Assembly (NCBI GenBank): GCA_022841905.1 | Contig: JALHQO010000008.1 | Span: 124,001-188,000 of the forward strand | Source: Hyphomonadaceae bacterium | GTDB taxonomy: Bacteria > Pseudomonadota > Alphaproteobacteria > Caulobacterales > Aquidulcibacteraceae | Direction of reading: 5' to 3' | Length of the DNA stretch: 64,000 bases | In this document: one piece after another, positions 1-7,556 of the stretch | How the letters are laid out: each line of letters starts with the position of its first letter | Numbering within the stretch: position 1 is the stretch's first letter | Made by a program: the position numbers and the translations under genes | The notes under the pieces: model-generated | What the model was told of the DNA's origin: nothing | What the model saw: the letters and a program-made list of their open reading frames with translations, nothing else | The model's database searches: none

Positions 1-263
1 AGCGCGAGGGACGGGATCGAGCGTGAGACAGCCGGCGTGAGTGCGTTTTTAAGGTAGTGCGCACAGCAGAAGCGTCGGGGTCCGGGACAACGGCAAAGTC
101 CCGCACGCCGCCAGGGCCTTGGGGTATGACCTGCGTAAAAAGCGCAAACCCAAGACCAGGCGAGCACAGATCTCCACGGGGCGCGCGAAGCGCGCGGCGA
201 CGTTCAGAGATGAACGCCGCACCCCACAACTAAACCAGCGCGGATCGCGCGCCCCGTTCTCCC

Positions 264-283
264 GCTCTCGCGTGAGCGAGAGC
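264..283. repeat. Perfect 8-bp hairpin in intergenic DNA
   Basis: GCTCTCGC (264-271) and GCGAGAGC (276-283) form a perfect stem around the loop GTGA. No T-tract follows on either strand, so it does not look like an intrinsic terminator. It lies in the 1-526 stretch, where I see no convincing gene: the open frames there have no ribosome binding site and no recognisable protein. Confidence 0.5.
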
Positions 284-284
284 G

Positions 285-310
285 TCCGCCGAAGCCTTGG
301 CGTAGGCGGA
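285..310. repeat. Small dyad repeat in intergenic DNA
   Basis: TCCGCC (285-290) pairs with GGCGGA (305-310), and an inner GCC/GGC pair (294-296/299-301) surrounds TT. The sequence resembles a short dyad often seen scattered between genes of GC-rich bacteria (recalled, not searched). It starts two bases after the previous hairpin, so the two may be parts of one composite intergenic element. Confidence 0.45.
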
Positions 311-372
311 TCGAGACACCGATGGCGAATGGAGCGGGTCGCGCCGCTCACGAACGCTGCGCGAATTCTAGC

Positions 373-478
373 CCGTCATTCCGGTCGCGCGGAGTGCGGG
401 CCGGAACCCAGGGGCCACAGGCGCGTCGTTTGCCCCTGGGTTCCGGGCTCAATGCTACGCATTGCCCCGGAATGACGG
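373..478. repeat. Long imperfect palindromic intergenic element
   Basis: The outer arms are exact: CCGTCATTCCGG (373-384) against CCGGAATGACGG (467-478). A second matched pair lies inside, GCCCGGAACCC-type sequence at about 399-414 against CCCCTGGGTTCCGGGC at about 433-448. The less conserved DNA between the pairs differs in the two arms, which is typical of a degenerating foldback repeat. It contains no reading frame of note and sits about 50 bases before the next gene. A REP-like or MITE-like element is the best description. No second copy was noticed in this window. Confidence 0.6.
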
Positions 479-526
479 ATTGAGCTTAAGTGGCTACGCT
501 GATGCTTGGGCCGAGGGGAAACACCA

Positions 527-1297
527 ATGCTGATGCGCCGTATTCGCGAGCACGTGACCGCGCACAATTGGTTCGCCGTCGGCATCGATCTCGTCATCGT
601 CGTGCTCGGCGTCTTCCTCGGCACGCAGGTCAGCAATTGGAACGCCGAGCGCCTCGCCCACGAAGCCGGCGACAGCTACCGCGCTCGCATCGTCCGCGAT
701 CTGGAAAACAATCAGAGCGATCTGCAAAGCCGCGAAGCCTACTTCACTCAGGTCCGCGCCTTCGCGCTGCAAGTGCTCGGCGATCTCGACGGCAGCGCGC
801 GCCTGTCGGACGAGCAATTCCTGATCGCCGCCTATCAGGCGACGCAGATCTATCCGCGCCCGCTCACGCGCGGCTCCTATGATGAGATTCAGTCCGTCGG
901 CGCGCTCGACACGCTGGGCAGTGTCAGCACGCGCGACAACATCGCGAATTATTACGTTGCCGTTGAGACGAGCGAAGCCACGTTCCGCAACGTGCCGCCG
1001 TATCGCGAAATCGTCCGCCGCGCGATCCCGTACCAGGTGCAGGCGCGGATACGGGAGGCCTGCGCGGAAGAGATGATCACAGCGACGACTGGCCTCGCGC
1101 GCTTGACGCTGCCCGAAAGCTGCACGCTAGCGATGGATCGCAGTGAACTGGCGCAAGCCGCCGCGCGCGTCCGCGCGACGCCGGGTCTGGAACTCGATGT
1201 GACGCGTTTGCTTGCCGATTTAGATCAGAAGCTGATCCAAACAGAACGCTCCCAAACGCGCGCCGCGAGCCTCGCTGACGAACTCTCGGAGCGCTAG
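527..1297 (+). CDS. Hypothetical protein with N-terminal membrane anchor (DUF6090-like)
   Basis: This 256-residue protein starts with a short basic segment followed by one hydrophobic helix (roughly residues 12-32, ending in a GVFLGTQVSNWN-type motif). That arrangement resembles the DUF6090 family of uncharacterised membrane proteins. The rest is soluble, mostly helical and charged, and has no catalytic motif I recognise. The ATG at 527 is chosen because AGGGGA lies 7 bases upstream; an in-frame TTG at 506 has no such site. The stop overlaps the stop of the convergent LD-carboxypeptidase gene by 4 bases. Function unknown; family assignment tentative. Confidence 0.75.
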   Translation: MLMRRIREHVTAHNWFAVGIDLVIVVLGVFLGTQVSNWNAERLAHEAGDSYRARIVRDLENNQSDLQSREAYFTQVRAFALQVLGDLDGSARLSDEQFLIAAYQATQIYPRPLTRGSYDEIQSVGALDTLGSVSTRDNIANYYVAVETSEATFRNVPPYREIVRRAIPYQVQARIREACAEEMITATTGLARLTLPESCTLAMDRSELAQAAARVRATPGLELDVTRLLADLDQKLIQTERSQTRAASLADELSER

Positions 1298-2136
1298 CGC
1301 TTCAACGCCCCAAACGGCACAACCTTGTTCTCAACATCGTGCCCAATATCCGCCCGGCCGAGATACGCGATGCCAGCTCTGTCGCACCAATAGCGGATCA
1401 TCTCTTCTTCAGTCGCGCCGAACGGTTTGTCGTTCTCGATCACGTCGCTGACGCGTCCGAGCTTGATCCCCTTCACGCTGCGCACGTTGGCGGAGGAGGT
1501 GATTTGGAAGAGGGCGCGGTCGAGCCGGTAAAGGTACTCCCCCACATCTTCGAGCATCAGCACATGGCCGCTCAAATCCGGCTCCAGCGACGTACCGAGC
1601 ATCGACTGAAACACCGTGATGTTGAACGCCGCAGTCTTGCCGTCGAACATGACGCCCAGTTCCAGGCTTTCAGGGGAGCGGTCGATCATCCACGAGAGCG
1701 CCCTCTTCACCGCCCCCTCTCCGCCTGGCCGCGTCATGTCGACGGGAATAGGGCCATGCGCCACGTTCTCGTAACCGCGCGCATAAAGCCCGCCGAGAAT
1801 GGCGCCATTGTCGCTGTAGCCGAGATAGGTTTTGGCGCGCGAAGCCGGCGTGAGCTGATCCAGCGCCGCCTCGGCAATGCGGCATGCGCCATAGCCGCCG
1901 CGCGCGAACCACAGCACGTCGAGCGACGGGTCGTTGGCGAATTCCACGAACGCGGCCAGCCGCGCCGCATCATCGCCTGCGAAATGACCCGCCGTGTAGA
2001 AGCATTGCTGGTGGAAGAAAATCTCCGGCGCGCGGTCGAGAAAGCTGTCAGCGGCGAAGGCTTTCACGCGCGCGGCCAGTTCGGGCTCGATGCGCGTGCC
2101 GGGCGCTACGACGCCGATGCGGAGCGATGGGGCCAT
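1294..2136 (-). CDS. ldcA: LD-carboxypeptidase (muramoyltetrapeptide carboxypeptidase), peptidase S66
   Basis: S66 peptidases remove the terminal D-Ala from murein tetrapeptides in the cytoplasm during cell-wall recycling. Visible family marks are the N-terminal IGVVAPGT segment, the FARGGYG turn, the GYSDN nucleophile motif with the predicted Ser at about residue 108, and a C-terminal GHDVENKVVPFG segment matching the family His region. The 280-residue length is slightly short but complete. The ATG at 2136 is preferred over an in-frame TTG at 2148, whose AAGGA is only a base away. The gene is divergent from a Mur ligase homologue only about 50 bases away, which supports a role in muropeptide recycling. 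Confidence 0.88.
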   Translation of the reverse strand: MAPSLRIGVVAPGTRIEPELAARVKAFAADSFLDRAPEIFFHQQCFYTAGHFAGDDAARLAAFVEFANDPSLDVLWFARGGYGACRIAEAALDQLTPASRAKTYLGYSDNGAILGGLYARGYENVAHGPIPVDMTRPGGEGAVKRALSWMIDRSPESLELGVMFDGKTAAFNITVFQSMLGTSLEPDLSGHVLMLEDVGEYLYRLDRALFQITSSANVRSVKGIKLGRVSDVIENDKPFGATEEEMIRYWCDRAGIAYLGRADIGHDVENKVVPFGALKR

Positions 2137-2190
2137 GGCGCGTTTCAAGTCCTTGCCGTGCGGCGGCGTTTCTCGTCATAACCGGTGCCA

Positions 2191-3594
2191 ATGAGTCAGG
2201 CCAAATCCTATTTCTTCAGCGGCGTCGGCGGCTCCGGCATGTTGCCCTTGGCGCTGATCCTGCGCGGCAAGGGCGTAACGGTCGCCGGCTCCGATCGCTC
2301 GCTCGATCAAGGCCGCCTCGGCGCCAAATTCGAGTATCTGAAAGCCCAAGGCATCGCCCTCTTCCCGCAAGACGGTTCTGGGATTGTGAGCGCCAACCAA
2401 ATCCTCGTGCGCTCGGCTGCCGTCGAAGACACGGTCGGCGATGTGGTGGCCGCCCAGCGCGTCGGCGCGCGCGACATGAAGCGGCCGGAGCTGCTGGCGG
2501 AATTGTTCAACGCAGCACCTGTGCGCATCGGCGTCGCCGGCACCAGCGGCAAGTCCACAACCACCGGCATGATCGCCTGGCTGCTCCACCGCGCCGGCCG
2601 CGATCCAACGGTGATGAACGGCGCCGTGATGAAAAACTTCGTCACGTCCGACGCTTTGTTCGCCTCAGCGCTGGTCGGCAAAGGCGATGCATTCGTCTCT
2701 GAGGTGGACGAAAGCGACGGTTCGATCGCCCGCTACGAGCCGACGATCGCCGTCGTCAACAATATCGCGCTTGATCACAAGAGCATGGACGAATTGCGAG
2801 CGCTGTTCGCAGGCTTCGTCAACAAAGCCGAGATCGCGGTGCTCAATCTCGACAATGACGAAACGGCGGCCTTGGTGATGGCGACGAGGGTCCGCACACG
2901 CACCTATTCGCTGCGCTCAGGCCTCGCCGATCTCCACTGCTCGGCCATCCGCCCAGCGCCGGACGGCATTTCGTTTGACGTGTTGGAGAAAGAAACCCGC
3001 GAGGCCGCCACCGTCGATCTGGCCGTGCCCGGCGAACACAATGTCTCCAACGCGCTCGCCGCGCTCTCGGTAGCGCGCGTGTGCGGGCTGTCGCTGGGCG
3101 TGGCGGCCGCGGCGCTCAAGGGCTTCTCCGGCACGAAGCGCCGGCTTGAGATCGTCGGCAAAGCCAACAACATAACCGTCATCGACGATTTCGGGCACAA
3201 CCCCGATAAGATCACGGCGACCTTGAAGACGCTGCACGCCTTCCCTGGCCGTCTGCTGATCATGTTTCAGCCGCACGGCTTTGGCCCGCTGAAACTGATG
3301 CGCGAGGGCTTCATCGATTGCTTCGCGAAAAACATGGAGGGCGACGACGTGCTGATCATGCCAGACCCCGTGTATTTCGGCGGCACCGTCGATCGCAGCG
3401 TCGGCAGCGAACAGATCGCCGCCGGCGTGCGCGCCCGCGGCCTGCAAGCCATGGCCTTCGCCGAGCGCGGCGCCTGCGGCGACAAGCTGATTGAGCTCGC
3501 TGAACCTGGCGACCGTATCGTTGTCATGGGGGCGCGCGATGATACGTTGAGCACGTTCGCGGCGGAGTTGTTGGAGAGACTGAAGCAGCGCTAG
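2191..3594 (+). CDS. Mur ligase family protein, MurC/Mpl-like
   Basis: The protein has the three Mur ligase parts: an N-terminal Rossmann segment (GVGGSGM, residues about 10-16), a central ATPase with P-loop GTSGKSTTT (about 112-120) and a C-terminal domain with DDFGHNPDK. MurC joins L-Ala to UDP-MurNAc, and Mpl joins recycled tripeptide. Placement beside ldcA, which makes tripeptide, favours an Mpl-like recycling role, but this is inference. The P-loop differs from the usual MurC/Mpl GTHGKTT (His to Ser, Thr to Ser), so substrate is uncertain. The start is ATG 2191; an in-frame GTG at 2185 is possible. The 3' end lies 4 bases from convergent hflX. Confidence 0.82.
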   Translation: MSQAKSYFFSGVGGSGMLPLALILRGKGVTVAGSDRSLDQGRLGAKFEYLKAQGIALFPQDGSGIVSANQILVRSAAVEDTVGDVVAAQRVGARDMKRPELLAELFNAAPVRIGVAGTSGKSTTTGMIAWLLHRAGRDPTVMNGAVMKNFVTSDALFASALVGKGDAFVSEVDESDGSIARYEPTIAVVNNIALDHKSMDELRALFAGFVNKAEIAVLNLDNDETAALVMATRVRTRTYSLRSGLADLHCSAIRPAPDGISFDVLEKETREAATVDLAVPGEHNVSNALAALSVARVCGLSLGVAAAALKGFSGTKRRLEIVGKANNITVIDDFGHNPDKITATLKTLHAFPGRLLIMFQPHGFGPLKLMREGFIDCFAKNMEGDDVLIMPDPVYFGGTVDRSVGSEQIAAGVRARGLQAMAFAERGACGDKLIELAEPGDRIVVMGARDDTLSTFAAELLERLKQR

Positions 3595-3598
3595 CGCC

Positions 3599-4957
3599 CT
3601 ACTCCGCCGCCGGGCGCATTTCTTCGGGTAGGGGCGCCAACGGCGCAAAGCGCGCGGCATCCTCCACCAACAACTCAGCCCGCAACGTCAGCGCACCATC
3701 CTCGTCCGTCGTTTCGTCGAGAATTTTGCCAGCGGCGGCGATCTGCGCGCGCACGCGGCCAGAATCGTCGGCGGGCAAGGTGAGGGTGATGATGCGCGTG
3801 GCGGAGAAGGCGGCGCGGTCGATGGCGGCGAGCAGGGCCTCCATGCCCTCCCCCGTCTCGGCCGAAAGCGCCACAGGGGGCAGGGCGCCCTGCCCGACCT
3901 GCTCAGCCCCCGCCGCCGCCCGCCGCGTCCGCGCATCGTGCGTCGCCGCCTCGAGCAAATCGATCTTGTTCCAGGCTTCCAGAATCGGTGGCTGTTTGCC
4001 GTCAGCGTCCTTCGCGAGTTGCGCCAGAACGGCGAGAACGTCGGCTTTCTGCTTGTCTGTTTCCGGATGAGCGATGTCTCGCACGTGGATCAGCAAATCG
4101 GCTTCCGTCACCGCTTCTAACGTCGCGCGGAAGCTTTCGACCAGTTCGTGCGGCAGATCAGAGATAAAGCCGACCGTGTCGCTCATGATCACGGCGCGGC
4201 CGCTCGGCAGCTTCACTTGCCGTGCGGTTGGATCGAGCGTGGCGAACAGCATGTCTTTGGCGAGCACGCCAGCTTGCGTGAGCCGATTGAAGAGCGTCGA
4301 TTTGCCGGCATTGGTGTAGCCGACGAGCACAACAGCAGGCAGCCCAGCGCGAGACCGTGCGCGTCGCTGCAGCCCGCGTGTGCGGCGCACGTCCTCAAGC
4401 TCACGTTTCAGCTTGATGATGCGGTCCGCGATGATGCGGCGATCGAGTTCGATCTGGGTTTCGCCAGGGCCGCCGGTTTTACCGAGGCCGCCGCGCTGGC
4501 GTTCCAAGTGCGTCCAGGTGCGCACGAGGCGTGAGCGCTCGTAGCCTTGGCGCGCAAGCTCGACTTGCAGTTTGCCTTCCTTGGTGCGCGCCCGCAGGCC
4601 GAAGATTTCGAGGATGAGGCCGGTGCGATCGATGACTTTAGAGCCGGTGTCCGTTTCCAGATTGCGCTGTTGCACCGGGGATAGCGCAGCGTCGATGACA
4701 ATGACGCCCGCGCCCAGTTCTTCGCTCTGGTCCTTCATCCGCTCAACGCGGCCCGAGCCGAAATACGTGCGTGGGCTGATCTGGCGCAACGGAGCAGCTT
4801 CGGCGCTGGCGACATCGAGACCGAGCGCTTGCGCAAGGCCCACGGCTTCCAACAGCCGCGCTTCGCCGTCGCGCACGCTCTCCTCCGCGCTCGCGAGCGG
4901 GCGAAGGACGATGGCGCGGTTATAGTCCCTGAGCGGCGTGTCAGCCGTCGGCTTCAT
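3599..4957 (-). CDS. hflX: Ribosome-associated GTPase HflX
   Basis: HflX is a GTPase that binds the large ribosomal subunit and splits stalled ribosomes under stress. This 452-residue protein has the N-terminal HflX domain ([12 protein letters not shown], then [15 protein letters not shown]), the glycine-rich [19 protein letters not shown] linker, and a GTPase domain with G1 [10 protein letters not shown]3 DTVGF and G4 NKID. The ATG at 4957 begins a family-like N-terminus. The open frame continues upstream to 5116, but that part is an out-of-frame reading of hfq. The start overlaps the end of hfq by 17 bases, as expected for an hfq-hflX operon. Confidence 0.95.
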   Translation of the reverse strand: MKPTADTPLRDYNRAIVLRPLASAEESVRDGEARLLEAVGLAQALGLDVASAEAAPLRQISPRTYFGSGRVERMKDQSEELGAGVIVIDAALSPVQQRNLETDTGSKVIDRTGLILEIFGLRARTKEGKLQVELARQGYERSRLVRTWTHLERQRGGLGKTGGPGETQIELDRRIIADRIIKLKRELEDVRRTRGLQRRARSRAGLPAVVLVGYTNAGKSTLFNRLTQAGVLAKDMLFATLDPTARQVKLPSGRAVIMSDTVGFISDLPHELVESFRATLEAVTEADLLIHVRDIAHPETDKQKADVLAVLAQLAKDADGKQPPILEAWNKIDLLEAATHDARTRRAAAGAEQVGQGALPPVALSAETGEGMEALLAAIDRAAFSATRIITLTLPADDSGRVRAQIAAAGKILDETTDEDGALTLRAELLVEDAARFAPLAPLPEEMRPAAE

Positions 4958-5192
4958 CAGCGGCCTTGTCGATGTCGTAGAGCGCAACGGGCGCACCCGG
5001 CATGATCGTCGAGATCGCGTGTTTGTAAACCAGCTGCACTTGGCCGTCGCGGCGCAACAGCACACAGAAATTGTCGAACCAGGTGACAACGCCCTGAAGT
5101 TTGACGCCGTTGACAAGGAAAATGGTGAGCGGGGTCTTGGCTTTGCGGACTGCGTTCAGAAACGTGTCCTGCAGGTTCTGTTTCTTTTCCAT
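4941..5192 (-). CDS. hfq: RNA chaperone Hfq
   Basis: Hfq forms an Sm-like hexameric ring that anneals small RNAs to target mRNAs. The 83-residue protein has the Sm1 motif ([20 protein letters not shown], then [15 protein letters not shown]) and the Sm2 motif YKHAIST, with the KHA uridine-binding signature. The short acidic C-terminus is usual for alphaproteobacteria. It lies downstream of the nitrogen-regulation genes and dat, after a 126-base gap likely to contain its own promoter, and upstream of overlapping hflX. Confidence 0.97.
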   Translation of the reverse strand: MEKKQNLQDTFLNAVRKAKTPLTIFLVNGVKLQGVVTWFDNFCVLLRRDGQVQLVYKHAISTIMPGAPVALYDIDKAADEADG

Positions 5193-5318
5193 GGGCGCCC
5201 CATGCTTCTAGTTTTATGGCGCCGCGTCGAACGCGCGGCTGGACTGGAGCTATAAGCTGCGCCGCGGCCTGCGCCAACCGCATCGCAAAACTGTCGTGGT
5301 TTCAGCGGTATTTGGCGC

Positions 5319-6164
5319 TCAGGCGCCCAAATAAACGGCTCGGAGCGCCTGTGCGACTGGCCCAGGGCGACCATCGCCGATCGTTGCGCCGTCGATTGCG
5401 ATTACGGGAACCGCGGGATTGCTGGCGGCGCTGATGAACGCCTCGCGCGCCGCTTTCGCCTCGGCGGGCGTGAACGCGCGTTCTTCGACCTTCATTTGAT
5501 GCTCGCGTGCGATGCGTATCAGGCTCGCTCGCGTGACGCCGTGTAGGAGTTCGTGGGAGAGTGGACGCGTTCGGATGACGCCGTCCGCATCCACGATCCA
5601 GGCGTTGGATGAGGTCCCTTCGGTGACGAGGCCCTCCGCATCGACGAACCACGCCTCGAAAGCCCCCTCCTCTTTCGCCTGCTGGCGGGCGAGGGCGTTG
5701 GGGAGGAGGTTGGTCGACTTGATATCGCGCCGCGCCCAACGCGTCTCGGGAAGTGTGATGACGCTCACGCCGGCTTCGGCGCGCTTTGCGACCGCGCGTT
5801 GATCGAGGTTCTTTGCTGTGACGACGAGTGTCGGCTTCGTCTCGGGCGGCGGAAAGACGTGATCGCGGTTCGCCGCGCCGCGGCTGATCTGAACATAGAC
5901 GATGCCGTCGCGGACGCGGTTGCGGCGGATGGTTTCGCGGATGACGGCCCAGAGCGCGCGCTCGCTGAGCGGCGCCGCAAGCCGCAACTCTGTGAGCGAG
6001 CGGTGCAGCCGCGCCATGTGCTCGGTGGCGTCGAACAAGCGTCCGGCGCGCACGGCCCAGACTTCATAGATCGAATCCGCGAATTGAAAGCCGCGGTCCT
6101 GGATGGATACGCTCGCCGCCGTCAGCGGCACATAGGCGCCGTTGACGTAAGCGATGCGGCTCAT
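5319..6164 (-). CDS. dat: D-amino acid aminotransferase (class IV PLP enzyme)
   Basis: Class IV aminotransferases of this type move the amino group between D-amino acids and 2-oxo acids such as D-Ala/2-oxoglutarate. Features seen: an N-terminal VNGAYVPL start, the DRGFQFADSIYEV segment, the predicted PLP lysine K149 in RRDIKSTNLLPN, and the phosphate-binding VTEGTSSNAW segment. The 281-residue length is normal. Branched-chain aminotransferase or aminodeoxychorismate lyase are the alternatives, but the SIYEV and DIKSTNLLPN segments favour D-alanine transaminase. The start overlaps the ntrX stop by 4 bases, so it is the last cistron of the ntr operon. Confidence 0.88.
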   Translation of the reverse strand: MSRIAYVNGAYVPLTAASVSIQDRGFQFADSIYEVWAVRAGRLFDATEHMARLHRSLTELRLAAPLSERALWAVIRETIRRNRVRDGIVYVQISRGAANRDHVFPPPETKPTLVVTAKNLDQRAVAKRAEAGVSVITLPETRWARRDIKSTNLLPNALARQQAKEEGAFEAWFVDAEGLVTEGTSSNAWIVDADGVIRTRPLSHELLHGVTRASLIRIAREHQMKVEERAFTPAEAKAAREAFISAASNPAVPVIAIDGATIGDGRPGPVAQALRAVYLGA

Positions 6165-7555
6165 TCGACCTCGGCGCCGTTGCGGCCCGGCGCTTCGACA
6201 CCGAGTGATTTGAGCTTCCGGTGCAGCGCCGAGCGCTCCATGCCGATGAAGGCGGCGGTGCGTGAAATGTTGCCGCCGAAGCGCGTGATCTGCACGTTGA
6301 GGTACTCGCGCTCGAAGCGTTCGCGCGCGTCGCGGAGCGGCAAGCCGATCACTTCCTGCAAGCCGTCATGCTTGGAGAAGCCCGCTTGCGGCCAAGCTTC
6401 CGGCGGCAACGAATCCACCGTCACCGGCGTGTTGATGTCGCCCGTTGCGAGGATGAGGATACGTTCGATCACGTTGCGCAGTTGGCGGACATTGCCGGGC
6501 CATTCCGCCGCCTGCAGCGCTGCGAGCGCGTCTTCGCCGATCTGCCGCGCCGGCACGCCGGACATTCCGGCAAGCCGCCCGACGAAGTAGCCGGCGAGTT
6601 CTGGGATGTCTTCGCGCCGCTCGGCCAAGCCCGGCGCGCGCAGCGGCACGACGTTGAGGCGGTGGAAGAGATCTTCGCGGAAGCGGCCTTGCTCGATGTC
6701 GCCGCGCAACTCGCGTGAGGTCGAGGAAACAACGCGCACGTTGACTTGCACGTCCGTTGAGCCGCCGAGGCGGCGGAAGCGTTGCTCGACCAGCACGCGC
6801 AGGATTTTCGACTGCGTTTCGGGCGGCATATCGCCGACTTCGTCGAGAAAGAGCGTGCCGCCGTGGGCTTGTTCGAACACGCCGATCTTGGTCGGGCGGC
6901 CATCCGGCGATTCCTCGCCGAAGATTTCGCTCTCCATGCGGTCGGGCGCAATCGACGCGGCGTTGATCGCCACGAAGGGTCCGTCAACGCGGCCGCTGCG
7001 TTCGTGCAGCAACCGCGCAACCAGCTCTTTGCCGGAGCCTGCCGGGCCAGCGATGAGCACGCGCGAATTGGTTTGCGCCACGCGGTCAATTGCACTGCGA
7101 AGCGCACCCATAACGGCGGACGAGCCAATAAGGTCGTCGCCACTCGAGGAGCGCGCTTTCAGCGCCGAGTTTTCTTTCTTGAGCCGTGTCGTTTCCATCG
7201 CGCGCTGAACGATCAACAACAGGCGTTCGGCGGTGAACGGCTTTTCGATGAAGTCGTAGGCGCCTTTGCGGATGGCGGCGACGGCGGTCTCGATGGTGCC
7301 GTGACCGCTGATGACGACAACCGGCAAGTCGGCGTCGATCTCCTTCAGCATGCTGAGGAGTTCAAGCCCGTCAATGCGGCTGCCTTGCAGCCAGATGTCG
7401 AGCACGACCAGCGCGGGGCTGCGCCGACGCAGCGCATCGAGCGCCTCGTCGCTGTCGCGCGCGGTGCGCACTTGGTGGCCGTCATCTTCGAGGATGCCGG
7501 AGACGAGATCGCGAATGTCGGCCTCGTCGTCGATTACGAGAATATCTGACGCCAT
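6161..7555 (-). CDS. ntrX: Nitrogen regulation response regulator NtrX
   Basis: NtrX is the partner of the NtrY kinase. Receiver domain 1-120 has the acid pair DD9-10, phosphoacceptor D53 and K105 in EKPF. The AAA+ domain has Walker A GPAGSGKE (about 170-177) and Walker B LFLDE (about 235-239), and the C-terminus is a Fis-type helix-turn-helix (ISRTAAFIGMERSALHRKLKSLG). The GAFTGA sigma-54 contact loop is replaced by IFGEESPDGRPTKIGVFEQ, so sigma-54 activation is doubtful. The start at 7555 gives a normal receiver beginning (MASDILVIDDE); the upstream extension to 7672 is a shadow. It lies one base after ntrY. Confidence 0.93.
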   Translation of the reverse strand: MASDILVIDDEADIRDLVSGILEDDGHQVRTARDSDEALDALRRRSPALVVLDIWLQGSRIDGLELLSMLKEIDADLPVVVISGHGTIETAVAAIRKGAYDFIEKPFTAERLLLIVQRAMETTRLKKENSALKARSSSGDDLIGSSAVMGALRSAIDRVAQTNSRVLIAGPAGSGKELVARLLHERSGRVDGPFVAINAASIAPDRMESEIFGEESPDGRPTKIGVFEQAHGGTLFLDEVGDMPPETQSKILRVLVEQRFRRLGGSTDVQVNVRVVSSTSRELRGDIEQGRFREDLFHRLNVVPLRAPGLAERREDIPELAGYFVGRLAGMSGVPARQIGEDALAALQAAEWPGNVRQLRNVIERILILATGDINTPVTVDSLPPEAWPQAGFSKHDGLQEVIGLPLRDARERFEREYLNVQITRFGGNISRTAAFIGMERSALHRKLKSLGVEAPGRNGAEVE

Positions 7556-7556
7556 T

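Noticed and set aside
1-526. Open frames of about 100 codons on both strands
   Set aside because: They lack ribosome binding sites, are Arg/Pro-rich as expected of random GC-rich frames, overlap each other and the palindromic repeats, and match no protein family I know.
4957-5116. N-terminal extension of HflX
   Set aside because: The extra 53 residues are an out-of-frame reading of hfq; HflX homology begins at the ATG at 4957.
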